IMG/VR virus record: IMGVR_UViG_3300032061_000001
Location: 1 to 64,000 of that record
Origin: a virus
Direction: 5' to 3' (one strand)
DNA length: 64,000 bases
Shown: positions 50,090 through 59,691 of the stretch, piece after piece
How the letters are laid out: the number at the start of each line of letters is the position of its first letter
How positions within the stretch are numbered: position 1 is the stretch's first letter
The notes under the pieces: model-generated
Told to the model about the DNA's origin: nothing
Database searches by the model: none
Seen by the model: only the letters and a program-made list of their open reading frames with translations
Made by a program: the position numbers and the translations under genes

Positions 50090-50770
50090 TTATTTCTTCT
50101 GCCATTTTTCGGGATTATCAAAGTCAGGAATGCCGGTAGCCTGTTTGTTATCCGGAAAAGGAGACGAATCCGAAACCGGATCAACTACCGGCATTCCCTT
50201 TAGTTCTTTTAGACATTCATCATGATAATCAACCAATGCATTGTGATATTTTTTCTTTTCATCAATTGGTAATTTGGTAAATTTTTCATATGGTATCGTT
50301 AGCTTTATCCATTCATCATATTTACCGATTCCCCGCAAAACATTAAGATAATGGGAAACGCGAATAATAATGAAATTTGTAACTGCTTGTTCGCTAATCT
50401 CCCTAGCCTTATCGCTCATTTTCCCGGTGACGGCCGAGAATAGTAACTCTTTTTGCTCTTGTATATTTAGAGAATTGAACTTTTTTGACTTCTCAAAAAG
50501 AACTTCTCCCGGGTATTTATCAGCCAATTCTTTAGGACTTATAGATTCATCTCCGGGATCTAATCCCTCCGATAAATTATGCAATTTTGTATTTGCTATC
50601 CTGGTATGATGCCATAATTCGATATCATAATCCGTGGCCGCTAAATATTCAGGGCTGTGAACTGTCAATCCAAAATGGTCGCAATATTGCCATCTGATCG
50701 AAAAGACATTATCAATCGATTGTTCTATGATACTTTTTTTTTCCGGTCCATGAATTCGACCTCGCACCAT
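50090..50770 (-). CDS. Tail-assembly chaperone extension (gpGT-like, reached by -1 frameshift)
   Basis: The frame is open for 226 codons but the ATG at 50770 lies inside the upstream gene without a ribosome site. From Ser13 on it is in the -1 frame of the 165-aa gene and would be reached at the A9 slippery run, giving a fusion of about 377 aa. Position between tail tube and tape measure is that of lambda G and GT. Helical, with TVHSPEYLAATDYDIELWHHTR. Confidence 0.8.
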   Translation of the reverse strand: MVRGRIHGPEKKSIIEQSIDNVFSIRWQYCDHFGLTVHSPEYLAATDYDIELWHHTRIANTKLHNLSEGLDPGDESISPKELADKYPGEVLFEKSKKFNSLNIQEQKELLFSAVTGKMSDKAREISEQAVTNFIIIRVSHYLNVLRGIGKYDEWIKLTIPYEKFTKLPIDEKKKYHNALVDYHDECLKELKGMPVVDPVSDSSPFPDNKQATGIPDFDNPEKWQKK

Positions 50771-51222
50771 TGGATTTGATATCCGAGGTTGAATTGTTCG
50801 ACATCGTTTAGATTTTCGATATTGAAATCCTTGGGGGCCTCATCTAACAAAACAGCTGTATGTGTCAGAACTTTCGCCGTCACAATCAAATCAAGGTCCT
50901 TACTGTCCATGATCTCATCCGTCGAAAATCGTAACCCCGTCTTTGGAATAGTTGTGACCCTTGAAAGAAGCAATTTTATTTTTACTTTGTCTTCGATATT
51001 CGGAATTCTGAAGATAAACCGATCGCCATTAAAGACGAATGAATATCGTCTCTCGTCCTCTTCTCTGAAATCCCATTCTTTGTATTTTTCCTGCAGAAAT
51101 TCTTTGAACTTTTTCTCGGCCTCTGCTTTCTCTTTTTCTTCTTGCTCAACCTTTTGTTTTTCTATTTCTGCCGGGGATAGTTCCTTTGTTTCTTGGGTAG
51201 GTTCGGTTGGTGCGGTTTCCAT
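50725..51222 (-). CDS. Tail-assembly chaperone (gpG-like)
   Basis: 165 aa, ribosome site AATAAGGAGACGAAAAGC. Glu/Lys/Gln-rich N-terminus (AEIEKQKVEQEEKEKAEAEK), then a mixed fold with FSTDEIMDSKDLDLIVTA and a C-terminal FMDRKKKVS. The 3' end contains the slippery run. It prevents premature tape-measure aggregation in known systems. Confidence 0.75.
   Translation of the reverse strand: METAPTEPTQETKELSPAEIEKQKVEQEEKEKAEAEKKFKEFLQEKYKEWDFREEDERRYSFVFNGDRFIFRIPNIEDKVKIKLLLSRVTTIPKTGLRFSTDEIMDSKDLDLIVTAKVLTHTAVLLDEAPKDFNIENLNDVEQFNLGYQIQWCEVEFMDRKKKVS
50735..50743 (-). promoter_or_regulatory. Programmed -1 frameshift slippery run (nine A)
   Basis: Nine A residues on the minus strand, CGG-AAA-AAA-AAA-GTA in the upstream frame, containing the A-AAA-AAA heptamer. 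A shift of -1 enters the open frame of the second chaperone reading. Stop TAG of the upstream frame follows three codons later. Confidence 0.8.
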
Positions 51223-51264
51223 GCTTTTCGTCTCCTTATTTTTTGTGTAAATCTTGTGTAAATA

Positions 51265-51819
51265 TTATACGGCAAGCTTATTAAAGTCTTTCAATACATC
51301 CCAATCCCGTTCCATGATTGTTCCTACAGCCGTGAAGGCATCTTTTAACATGGCATTGGGGTTTACGGTAATGCTTGATCCGGTATTAACGCAATTGCGA
51401 ACAGTAATGAATGGTTCGGTCTGGATGTCAGCCGGATCAGATTTTGTCCGATCAATCATGATGATATCAATGTCGAATACCCGATTGATATTAGCAATAA
51501 TATCAGCTTCATTTTTGGGATAAAATCCACTGTCCTTCAGGGACATTGCCACATTTAATGTGATCTGTCCACTGATATTGACGGTGACCCCGTTGACATC
51601 AAATCCGACCGGGGCAATTGATCCGACCATATAGATTGGTGAGCGGTTAACAGATTGGCTGATTGTCAGGTTTTCGAGAAGAAAGATTGGGACGCTTCCT
51701 AATTTTATAACAGCCGCACTAGCATGTAAGTATCGCAAGTCCCCGGCTTCGTCTGCCCCCTGAAAAGCATCTTGAATATTTTGTGGGGGAGAATAAAGTT
51801 TTTGTGTATAATCTGCCAT
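51265..51819 (-). CDS. Tail tube protein
   Basis: 184 aa, ribosome site AGCAGGTAAAA. Beta-rich with VGSIAPVGFDVNGVTVNISGQI and VNTGSSITVNPN, strands of the myovirus tube fold, and follows the sheath gene. Forms the inner rigid tube around the tape measure. Confidence 0.75.
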   Translation of the reverse strand: MADYTQKLYSPPQNIQDAFQGADEAGDLRYLHASAAVIKLGSVPIFLLENLTISQSVNRSPIYMVGSIAPVGFDVNGVTVNISGQITLNVAMSLKDSGFYPKNEADIIANINRVFDIDIIMIDRTKSDPADIQTEPFITVRNCVNTGSSITVNPNAMLKDAFTAVGTIMERDWDVLKDFNKLAV

Positions 51820-51835
51820 TTTTACCTGCTAGATT

Positions 51836-53572
51836 TTAGGTGTTTAGAAATTCAGTGGTACCAAACCCGAATTCAGGAATTGCAGGAACGACCAAATTGT
51901 GAACAGTATAATCGAATGTGATCCCCGAGGTAGAAAATTCAATATCACCCCAATCAGTGACCCAATAAACTGATTTATTAGCCTGCGATTCCAGCACTCT
52001 TCTAATATAAGTCTTTCCTTCAGCATTAAAAGGAGCCACACCACTTTGCTGAAATCCAGACATCCAGCTCTCAAGCTTTCTGGCGATATCATTATCAGAA
52101 AGCATCGCACAACGAACGCGAGAAGGAACTGTCATCATTGGTTCAATAGATGACTTTTTGGTCGTAAAAAATTGCCGTATTCGGGTAGTGGTATCTGTAA
52201 TTGCGAAGATAACGGATGCCTGATGCAGTTTTTTACGGTCAGCTTCACTATAAGAAGTGGATGCCTTAATTGCCGTTACTGTTTGGTTAGTCAATACACG
52301 ACTTGCCAGGCCACCCAAGAACATGGATGCAGCTCTTACCGCAAAATAACATGGCAATTGAGAACGCTCTATTCCCTGTTGATTAATGGCATCCAGACCA
52401 TCACCAAAGAATTGAGAATATTCCGAATCATGAGTATTTGAGATCGTCACAATTGCATCGGCATCTGACGGTTTGGCAATAAACCCTCCATTCCATCCAT
52501 AACCACCATGGGCTGAAATAAATGATTGCCTCCTCTTGCCACGCTTATCCGGTTGATTCATTTTGACAGCATGTTGCTCATCCAGAACCATAATAGCGGC
52601 TGTTAAAGTAGCATCATAGGGAGCGGGGATACCATCTGCGATTGGACAGGTGACTGCAAGAAACTGTTTTTCGAGTTCGTCATAAACCTTACCCCATTGG
52701 GTCGCATCAGGATCAACTCCGGAAGTTCCGCCAGCGAGATAAAATTCGAAATCCTCCACCATGACTGTCGCGGTCGCGGCCAATGTTGCATCGACGTCAA
52801 CGATTTCTTTATCCAGAAAATCATAAAGTTGTTTCAGGTCCGCTTTGAGTATAAGTCCGGCTGTAATAGCATTCTCGCCAACCAAATGGTCGAATAATCC
52901 TAACGTCGATTGGTTATCAGAAGTGGTTACATCTTTTACAATGGTGATCGTGTCATCACCATTTTCAATAGCGTTGATTAGGTCTATCAGCTTCGGATAA
53001 TCACTGAATTTATAGTCAACCAATGCTCCGGTTAAACCGACCGATATTGTCGTCGCGGTAATTGTGACGAATCCAGAAGCCATCGTAATGGTCATAATCG
53101 GGTTATCAATCGTTTTTGTATATGTATCGGGGGACCATGGGAATGTTACAGTTGCGAGTTTCGATGCTAGACTTACTTTAATGCCGTTACCAGCCGGGCC
53201 ATAGATTTTACTACCTAATGTTATTGCTGATACTCCTCCGAGCGCTGTTGTTTTAATGATTCCAGTTGCCTGAACTAATGCGCGGGGATTAAAAAACCTG
53301 ACATCTTGGGCAGGAGAAAGAGATGGGGATGGATTAAATGCCCCATATGCTGCCTCAACCACTGGCCCCTGGTCACCAAATACTTTCTGGACTTCGGAAA
53401 CATTTGTCGCCGCGACATATTCTCCAAATGCAGGTCCGTTAATGCCCTCAGCAATAATCATTAGCGCATTGACGCCAGATGGATTCGGGTTTGCATTTCC
53501 TACCGTTACGACTTTGGAATATACGCCAGGATCGAAAATGTCTTTTCCATAAAAACTATAAATCTGAGCCAT
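51836..53572 (-). CDS. Tail sheath protein
   Basis: 578 aa from the ATG at 53572 (AGGAGAAAATA), overlapping the upstream stop as TAATG. MAQIYSFYGKDIFDPGVYSK at the N-terminus, then APFNAEGKTYIRRVLESQANKS-type C-terminal region (YWVTDWGDIEFSTSG) agree with contractile sheath proteins. Proves a contractile tail. Confidence 0.85.
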   Translation of the reverse strand: MAQIYSFYGKDIFDPGVYSKVVTVGNANPNPSGVNALMIIAEGINGPAFGEYVAATNVSEVQKVFGDQGPVVEAAYGAFNPSPSLSPAQDVRFFNPRALVQATGIIKTTALGGVSAITLGSKIYGPAGNGIKVSLASKLATVTFPWSPDTYTKTIDNPIMTITMASGFVTITATTISVGLTGALVDYKFSDYPKLIDLINAIENGDDTITIVKDVTTSDNQSTLGLFDHLVGENAITAGLILKADLKQLYDFLDKEIVDVDATLAATATVMVEDFEFYLAGGTSGVDPDATQWGKVYDELEKQFLAVTCPIADGIPAPYDATLTAAIMVLDEQHAVKMNQPDKRGKRRQSFISAHGGYGWNGGFIAKPSDADAIVTISNTHDSEYSQFFGDGLDAINQQGIERSQLPCYFAVRAASMFLGGLASRVLTNQTVTAIKASTSYSEADRKKLHQASVIFAITDTTTRIRQFFTTKKSSIEPMMTVPSRVRCAMLSDNDIARKLESWMSGFQQSGVAPFNAEGKTYIRRVLESQANKSVYWVTDWGDIEFSTSGITFDYTVHNLVVPAIPEFGFGTTEFLNT

Positions 53573-53832
53573 TATTTTCTCCTGAAGGTTGTATCCCAAA
53601 CTTTACGATAATTTTCTTCGGTGTCAACGGGAGGAACAACTTTTGGGAAAGCGGTAAATACCCCCGCATGTATATCAATTCCCCTCAATTCCTCTTTTAT
53701 TTTTTTGATAAAGATTCTGGATGAAATCTTTGGGGGCTCTTGTTTGGATACTTTTTTTTCCTCACCTGTCCCAAAGAATTCTTTTACATCTCCAATTACT
53801 TCATCAACTTTTGTAGTCGTTTGTTTTGCCAT
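53572..53832 (-). CDS. Small head-tail region protein
   Basis: 86 aa, GAG-type weak ribosome site. Charged, with a flexible Lys/Glu-rich N-terminus and a short beta C-terminus (NYRKVWDTTF). Between neck and sheath genes; may be a tail-completion or stabilising factor. No family recognised. Confidence 0.5.
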   Translation of the reverse strand: MAKQTTTKVDEVIGDVKEFFGTGEEKKVSKQEPPKISSRIFIKKIKEELRGIDIHAGVFTAFPKVVPPVDTEENYRKVWDTTFRRK

Positions 53833-53839
53833 TTTTTTC

Positions 53840-54427
53840 TCAACGTGGTGTTACAATTCCACTTCGATAAGATTCATAATTGATAGTCGTCGTTCTGATT
53901 GCTATTCCGTTCTGTCTTGATAATTGTTCATCAGCGGTATATGGTGTTTCTGCAACGGTTGGGCTATCGAGAAAATTCATGATAAAAAATTGTCTCCCCG
54001 CTAATAATAAAGAGGTGACTAAAGTCTGAAAGATGCTCACTTCTGCCATATTTTGAGTGTGCCCTTTTGTCAGACCTGTAATTGCCAATTGCGTTGCTGA
54101 TTTCCCATTGTATATGTTGTCACCGATTGTAGATGTAGTCTGTTGCCAGCCACCTTCAATAAAATATATAGTCCCCGGCTGTATGGTTTCTTTGTCATTA
54201 ATCGGGTACCCAGTACCAAATTTAACAGGATGTAGAATTACTCTTTTAAGAACCTCTACTTCATCATCTGAATATTCCGGTCGTCCCTGAAGATCAACAA
54301 ATTGGCTAATGAACATGGGGAAATTATCTTCGGTTAATGGCGGTCTCTTAGTAATGCCAAGGGACTCAACCTTTTCAGGTTTTAACCACGCCATTAACCA
54401 ATTTTTGATGATAACTTCCGCTTTCAT
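53840..54427 (-). CDS. Head-tail joining or tail-terminator-like protein
   Basis: 195 aa, no clear ribosome site. Mixed fold with HPVKFGTGYPINDKETIQPGTIYF and GRQFFIMNFLDSPTV. Lies directly after the capsid and before the sheath, the usual site of neck or tail-terminator genes; family not identified. Confidence 0.5.
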   Translation of the reverse strand: MKAEVIIKNWLMAWLKPEKVESLGITKRPPLTEDNFPMFISQFVDLQGRPEYSDDEVEVLKRVILHPVKFGTGYPINDKETIQPGTIYFIEGGWQQTTSTIGDNIYNGKSATQLAITGLTKGHTQNMAEVSIFQTLVTSLLLAGRQFFIMNFLDSPTVAETPYTADEQLSRQNGIAIRTTTINYESYRSGIVTPR

Positions 54428-54441
54428 TAGTCAATTATCAA

Positions 54442-56367
54442 TTAAAGACTGAATCCGGGAACGTTACGAACAATAAAATTACGTTGTGGTGCCCAGACTG
54501 CCAGACCTGCTATATCTACAATTGCCCATTGGCGAGTCGTCCCATAATTGATGTCATACAGCGGGACTTCAAATGCCGGTGTCAATGAGATGTGCGCAAT
54601 ATCCAGCGGGTTGTTTGAAATGAAAAACATATCCGAAGTTCCAGGAATTTTCTGGTTGTAGTCGGTATATACAGTATCATCGGTTCCATTGATCGGAACT
54701 TTGGCAATACATTTTAATGCTGAATCAGCGGTTTCCCCGGCATTTCCACGATAGATCAGAAAATATCTGGCGGGAGAGACAGTATAACCACCGACCGTGC
54801 CACCAGCGAATGCAGCATCATAGGGGATGGTAATATCGACTACTTCAGTCGCGCCGACTGGATCTGGGGTAGTACCTTCAGATGTTGTCACAAGAGAATC
54901 TGAAACATCACTCTCACCGTGATCGTTTACAACTGATACTCGATATGTATAAGATCCTACCGGAGTATTCTTTGCTTCATCCACAGTTGCCCTAGCAATT
55001 GCTGTCACATCGGTGGCGGCAAGAGGCCAGGTTATCGCATTTTTGGAAACATCTGCGGCCGGTGTCCATGTGTCATTGGCGGTCAAATTGATTGTTTTTG
55101 AACGCTTGAACATGAACGTTCCAAGATCAGTCACGAACCCGGAAAAGTTCTGACCATAATAGAGGGCCGCTTGTTCATATTTTTCGATCATAACCCGTTG
55201 TTTACCATCAACAACAGTGCTGATATTGTTGGCAACGCCGTAATCCATCAACACGGAATATTTACCGGTGATGACACCCCCGGGAATATGACCGTTGACA
55301 ATCAGTTTCTCGGCTACTTCACGGAAGATGTTCAGAGGATCAGCTGAATCGCTGAACGCTACCCCATTCCAATCAATAACATGATCCGGATAACCAGTTG
55401 TGGCATCCAGCATTTGGTTTAACATGCCCTGGACTTCAAGAACAGTTGTGCCGTCTTTATTAATCAGGGAATCTCCATAAAGAAGATTGTGGTTCTTCCC
55501 TAGGTTGAATTCCAGAATGCGAAGTTCTCGTTCCAATGCCAGCGGGTTAAGATTGATCAATTTCTGCTTATTGGCCAGCAACATTTCAGTTACAGCGCAT
55601 CGAATACCACGCTGTACCAATGTATTTGTCAACCGGTCCATCAATTGACCACCACCATATACCGGAGTTTTACCTTCCCCGAATCCCATGGTATGCTTTC
55701 CATAACCGACACCATAAGTTTTTAACCGGGGGACTTCAGGTACGATATTTGGCGTTATCGCCGTGGGTATCGATTGTAGTGCGGTTGCGTCATCATTCGA
55801 CAACATGATACGCTGAATTTTTTGGGATAGGTTTTCCTCTAAGAAATTGTAAAATGCTCCGGGATCTCCGGGAGCTGCAGATGTTCCCAAAATGGATTTT
55901 GCCATATCGGCATATTGCTGATATTCACCATCCGTCCAGGATTTCATTAATTTCTTATACTTCGGGTCTTCCGGGTTCTTCTGTTGTTGCATTTGCTCTG
56001 CGGATAGCAGAGATTTCATCATGCTGCCAATTGCTGGCTGCAGGGACCCGGGTCCATATTTGGCATTGTAAAGGCTTTCGCTCGCTAAACCGAGATGAAT
56101 TCTCAAAGCTTCATCGAGAGATTTCCCGGGATAACTTTCTTCAAGAAGATCGTCAAATGATTTCACAAATGGTTCTACCGGCCCCAAAAAGTTAGGGGGA
56201 AGTTCCGCTTTTCGCTGATTAGCTTCCAGAACGCTAATTTTATTTTCCATTCGGGCTGTCTTTAGTCTAACAGCCTCGTCAATCGACTTTTTCAGCAAGG
56301 TCATGTTCTTTTCTAATTGAACATCCATGCTTTCTGTAGTCGGTTTTCCATCTAATTTATCAGCCAT
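54442..56367 (-). CDS. Major capsid protein with Ig/FnIII-like insertion
   Basis: 641 aa, ribosome site CAGGAAAAA. Helical N-terminal region (possibly scaffold/delta domain, to ~120), then an HK97-type core (VVPEVPRLKTYGVGYG..., DLGTFMFKRSKTI at 414-426, ...AHISLTPAFEVPLYDIN). Inserted between ~445 and ~575 is a beta domain with GSYTYRVSVVNDHGESDVSD and a YTDYNQ edge strand, typical of fibronectin type III or Ig-like decoration domains on capsids. It forms the head shell. Confidence 0.8.
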   Translation of the reverse strand: MADKLDGKPTTESMDVQLEKNMTLLKKSIDEAVRLKTARMENKISVLEANQRKAELPPNFLGPVEPFVKSFDDLLEESYPGKSLDEALRIHLGLASESLYNAKYGPGSLQPAIGSMMKSLLSAEQMQQQKNPEDPKYKKLMKSWTDGEYQQYADMAKSILGTSAAPGDPGAFYNFLEENLSQKIQRIMLSNDDATALQSIPTAITPNIVPEVPRLKTYGVGYGKHTMGFGEGKTPVYGGGQLMDRLTNTLVQRGIRCAVTEMLLANKQKLINLNPLALERELRILEFNLGKNHNLLYGDSLINKDGTTVLEVQGMLNQMLDATTGYPDHVIDWNGVAFSDSADPLNIFREVAEKLIVNGHIPGGVITGKYSVLMDYGVANNISTVVDGKQRVMIEKYEQAALYYGQNFSGFVTDLGTFMFKRSKTINLTANDTWTPAADVSKNAITWPLAATDVTAIARATVDEAKNTPVGSYTYRVSVVNDHGESDVSDSLVTTSEGTTPDPVGATEVVDITIPYDAAFAGGTVGGYTVSPARYFLIYRGNAGETADSALKCIAKVPINGTDDTVYTDYNQKIPGTSDMFFISNNPLDIAHISLTPAFEVPLYDINYGTTRQWAIVDIAGLAVWAPQRNFIVRNVPGFSL

Positions 56368-56411
56368 TTTTTTCCTGTGCTGTGAGAGTTAAAGAAAGCC
56401 CCGAAATGGTG

Positions 56412-57254
56412 CTAACTAAGAATATGGTTCCGAATCAGTTCCCCATCTTCTTCGTTCATCCGAGTAATTTGAGCCAACGCATCTTCGGGATCAAATTTAT
56501 TGATGATCTCGGAATATTCGTAATATTTTTTCAGCTGAGCCGCATCATTTCTGGACTTACTGAAAAAATTGCTTTTGATTGATTTTTGCAAGTCGCCGCG
56601 GACAAATCCTTTTGAAAGATTTGATTGCGTGTCCAGTTCGGATAATGGATCACTGGCGTCAAGAGTTGGAAGCTTTAATTCATCATCTCCTTTGGGAGGA
56701 TCGGCCTTATCCTTTTCCGTATCGCCTTCTTTTCCGTTTTCCTTGGTCATGGATTTTTGTAATTCGGCATGCATATCCGAAACTGATTTGGCGAGAGTTG
56801 CGATTGTCTGAAGGATGACAGCATCTTTTACGGCATTGCGCTCATTAGTTTCCTGGATTGAATACACAATCCCGGCCAGATATTTTTCACTCTGAGTTTC
56901 AGCTTCTTGGAGTGATTTCAGCATTTCGTCACTGATAAATCGATCACCATCCGGGGAAAACATTTCTTGAGGATTAACGCCGCATGCTTCCGTCAATTCT
57001 TTGATGAAGTCTTTCGCTTTTTCCAGATCTGCTCCGAATGATTTTGCCATTTCTGCAGCATCCACTTTGGAAAAATCGATTGGTTCTGTTTCCGGTTCTT
57101 GCTCCTCAACTTTCTTTTCGACATGTGATTTCAAAAGCTCGGTAACACCGGTCAATTGATCCCCAATTTTATCCAAACTTGATTTTTCTTTCCCGGCTTC
57201 CTCTGCGAGTTTTGCCGCTTTATCTTTTTCTTCTTGTGTCAGCTCTGCGCCCAT
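56412..57254 (-). CDS. Prohead scaffold protein
   Basis: 280 aa from the ATG at 57254, which overlaps the protease stop (TAATG); a longer frame exists. Acidic, helical, coiled-coil throughout (EEKDKAAKLAEEAGKEKSSL, then EKDKADPPKGDD linker), the hallmark of phage scaffolds placed between protease and capsid. Confidence 0.75.
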   Translation of the reverse strand: MGAELTQEEKDKAAKLAEEAGKEKSSLDKIGDQLTGVTELLKSHVEKKVEEQEPETEPIDFSKVDAAEMAKSFGADLEKAKDFIKELTEACGVNPQEMFSPDGDRFISDEMLKSLQEAETQSEKYLAGIVYSIQETNERNAVKDAVILQTIATLAKSVSDMHAELQKSMTKENGKEGDTEKDKADPPKGDDELKLPTLDASDPLSELDTQSNLSKGFVRGDLQKSIKSNFFSKSRNDAAQLKKYYEYSEIINKFDPEDALAQITRMNEEDGELIRNHILS

Positions 57255-57955
57255 TATAAACCTCGTATTTTTTGGCATAGATTAACGGTTAGATCGACTG
57301 GTATGCCGATGCTTTTGCAAAATGAAAACAATCCCTCAAAGTCTTTGACTTGATTTAAATTATGCATAATTTCTTCGCTAGACAAACCGCTATTGATAGC
57401 CATTGTTTGAGAAATTTCTGTTTTGGTTAATTCTCGCAAAGATTTTGCCAATGCTCTCACGGTGCATTCATTCGGATTAACGGCTTTATCAGTAAGAGCA
57501 ACATCAGTCACAATTGATTTGACAATCATATTGCCTTGATTCATCTTTTTGCCCTGAACTGACCAGGCAAGTGGAGGAACACCTTCCGGATCAGCCATAT
57601 GCCTTAATGAATGATCCCACGCCCAATCCGCTATATCCATTGCCTGGATTGTATCCGGATGAGAACCAACAAACTCGGATCTGTCCGCTAGCATTCCCTT
57701 GACATATAATCCTTTTTCTAGCAGTGCGACCTGAAGTGGTTTCCCAATAATTAGTCGATCATTATGATCCCAATTTATTTTCCCCTGACGGCTTGATAGA
57801 TAAGCGAAATCCATCCCCTTCATTAAAAATTGCTCATCCTGGAAATCTTTGCTTGGCCCTGCGGCATAACCGCCAAGTATTCTCCTCTGCTTTCCGCCAA
57901 TCGATTTTTCCAACGCTTCAGCAACGTCAATATGTAATGTCAGAAAATCATTCAT
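57254..57955 (-). CDS. Prohead maturation protease
   Basis: 233 aa, 8-base overlap with upstream gene. INWDHN carries His64 and LAWSVQG carries Ser132, the catalytic pair of the HK97-type U35 serine proteases; a following VTDVALTDKAVNPNE matches the family. Cleaves scaffold and capsid N-terminus. Confidence 0.8.
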   Translation of the reverse strand: MNDFLTLHIDVAEALEKSIGGKQRRILGGYAAGPSKDFQDEQFLMKGMDFAYLSSRQGKINWDHNDRLIIGKPLQVALLEKGLYVKGMLADRSEFVGSHPDTIQAMDIADWAWDHSLRHMADPEGVPPLAWSVQGKKMNQGNMIVKSIVTDVALTDKAVNPNECTVRALAKSLRELTKTEISQTMAINSGLSSEEIMHNLNQVKDFEGLFSFCKSIGIPVDLTVNLCQKIRGL

Positions 57956-58655
57956 ATTTCATCCCTATGATTGCAGTACTCGATTTTTCATAGGACCGTT
58001 CTTTGACATCACCCCCAATGGTGATTTTTCTAAGCGGTAATTCTTGAATCAATAATTGGCCTTGGCTTAATCTTGCAGGAGGAATTTCATCAACAACAAA
58101 ATCGGGGTAATAACCATATCTGGCTGAGAATTTTTCTTGATCTGCCGGAGGATCCACCAACCATTTTATCTGTTTTGAGAAGAGCGGGACCTTACCATAT
58201 AGTTCACGGTCTATTGTAAAATCTCCTGGATATCGATAATTTATTACACCATCAAATCCGATAAATGAAATTGCCACCCTTCTCGGATCAGTCGGAATAA
58301 ATGTCAATTGGGAATCGGAAACCAGGGCTATCTCGTCAATCATTTCAAATTCTCTAATCCCGAATGGAATAACCCGGTCACCTTCTGATATCCGATATCT
58401 TGCCTCGACCAATAATTTATAGGTCCCCATTCTTATAGTTGGCAGATTCGCATCCTTTTTCTTGCTATTCATTCCGGTTGTTAAAATTCCTCTGATCGGT
58501 ACCGGGTCATCAAAATACTTCATCGCCCCATTGCAATTTGGGCAATTGACACCATCACAAGGACAAACCCTAACAGCGTAATGAAGCAGTTTGATTGCTT
58601 CATCTCTTACAAAATCCTGTTGTTCTCGTCTCGTAACCTTTGGTTGTCTGTTCAT
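57948..58655 (-). CDS. Putative head-region protein with Cys knuckle
   Basis: 235 aa. CPCDGVNCPNC near residue 31-41 is a compact metal knuckle. C-terminal part is beta-rich. First gene of the head block; no Shine-Dalgarno and a TATAAT only 7 bases before the ATG suggest a leaderless message. Family not identified. Confidence 0.5.
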   Translation of the reverse strand: MNRQPKVTRREQQDFVRDEAIKLLHYAVRVCPCDGVNCPNCNGAMKYFDDPVPIRGILTTGMNSKKKDANLPTIRMGTYKLLVEARYRISEGDRVIPFGIREFEMIDEIALVSDSQLTFIPTDPRRVAISFIGFDGVINYRYPGDFTIDRELYGKVPLFSKQIKWLVDPPADQEKFSARYGYYPDFVVDEIPPARLSQGQLLIQELPLRKITIGGDVKERSYEKSSTAIIGMKYE

Positions 58656-58661
58656 GTGTTA

Positions 58662-58725
58662 ATTATATCTCTATTTGCCGTTTGATATTCAAACAGAACA
58701 ATGGATAGAATTGGTTATATATAAT
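58662..58725. promoter_or_regulatory. Divergent promoter region with shared operator
   Basis: Minus strand TATAAT (58662-58667) for the head operon and plus strand TATAAT (58720-58725) for the gene at 58758. Between them lies the inverted repeat GTTTGA-TAT-TCAAAC (58680-58694), near -20 of the minus and -40 of the plus promoter, a plausible shared operator. Both lack consensus -35 elements. Confidence 0.5.
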
Positions 58726-58757
58726 TTAAAATTTAAATTACTTTTAGAGGAATACCG

Positions 58758-58976
58758 ATGAAAGAAAGGACAGAGGCACAAAGAATGGCGTTTAGCGCAG
58801 CAGCGGATAAGAATAGATCACTAGAGGGTTTGACTAATGAAGCAATTTCAAGTGGAATATTTATGAAAGCTGGCAAGAATAATGGAAGTTATTCATTGGC
58901 TTGGATATTAGGAAGATTACGTTTAAACGATGATAGGGTTTCCAAAAAACTAATAGAATTTGCAAACACTCTTTAA
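58758..58976 (+). CDS. Small phage protein, unknown function
   Basis: 72 aa, ribosome site TTAGAGGAATACCG. Helical: ERTEAQRMAFSAAADKNRSL, then SLAWILGRLRLNDDRVSKKL. Looks like a small DNA- or protein-binding factor. First plus-strand gene after the head operon. Confidence 0.6.
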   Translation: MKERTEAQRMAFSAAADKNRSLEGLTNEAISSGIFMKAGKNNGSYSLAWILGRLRLNDDRVSKKLIEFANTL

Positions 58977-58989
58977 TTAATAAAACATC

Positions 58990-59682
58990 ATGAGATATAC
59001 TCTATCCGAATTGGAGACACTCCCAATTGCAGGACAATTCGGGATTGGTGATTCGGTGACAATCAAAATTTATAATGCTGAGACACAGATTGAATTGCCA
59101 ACTGATGATGCTGTTTGTTTAGATACCAATGGAAATGGATTTTTTTATTGGAACTTTTCAAACCTAACGGCACAACCAACTGCTTTCATGAGATTGCATT
59201 GGATTATGACAAATGTTGCCCTTGATATCCAGTCTGGATTCATAGATGTTGGAGGCTGGGTGGAATTGATAGCAGCTCAAAAGACATTTTTGATGATTCC
59301 TTTTTCCATTGATATTTCTAAACAAGGAGTGAATAAGGGAGATTCATGGGAACCCGAATTCAGGATCGATACTAACGTTTCGGGGTTAAAAGTTTCTGCA
59401 GAACTGACTGACCTGGCAACGGTAGATTATGATCAAACTATTGTTAGTAAAGCAACATCCAATATAACAGGGGGTGGAGATGATCAGCTTTTGTTAGTCG
59501 CCGAGGCTGACACCTTTAAGATATATAGAATTTATGTCACAGGAGACGAAACGGCTTCTTTTGGGTCAAGATTTTTTGATCTCACTATTACAGTTAAAAC
59601 AGCTGATGACCAAACATTGACTACCATTATCAGGAAAATACAGTTTACTGAAACGCCCGCGATCAAATTTGACACAGCTTAA
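58990..59682 (+). CDS. Beta-rich virion-like protein
   Basis: 230 aa, starting 13 bases after the previous stop. Repeated strands with polar turns (VTIKIYNAETQIELPTDDAV, VSAELTDLATVDYD, FFDLTITVKTADDQ) as in phage baseplate or head-decoration proteins. The opposite orientation to the rest of the virion block is unusual. No family recognised. Confidence 0.5.
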   Translation: MRYTLSELETLPIAGQFGIGDSVTIKIYNAETQIELPTDDAVCLDTNGNGFFYWNFSNLTAQPTAFMRLHWIMTNVALDIQSGFIDVGGWVELIAAQKTFLMIPFSIDISKQGVNKGDSWEPEFRIDTNVSGLKVSAELTDLATVDYDQTIVSKATSNITGGGDDQLLLVAEADTFKIYRIYVTGDETASFGSRFFDLTITVKTADDQTLTTIIRKIQFTETPAIKFDTA

Positions 59683-59691
59683 AAATAAATG

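Noticed and set aside
50771-50800. Independent start for the 226-codon chaperone frame
   Set aside because: No ribosome site upstream of the ATG at 50770, whereas the slippery run is in the right frame.
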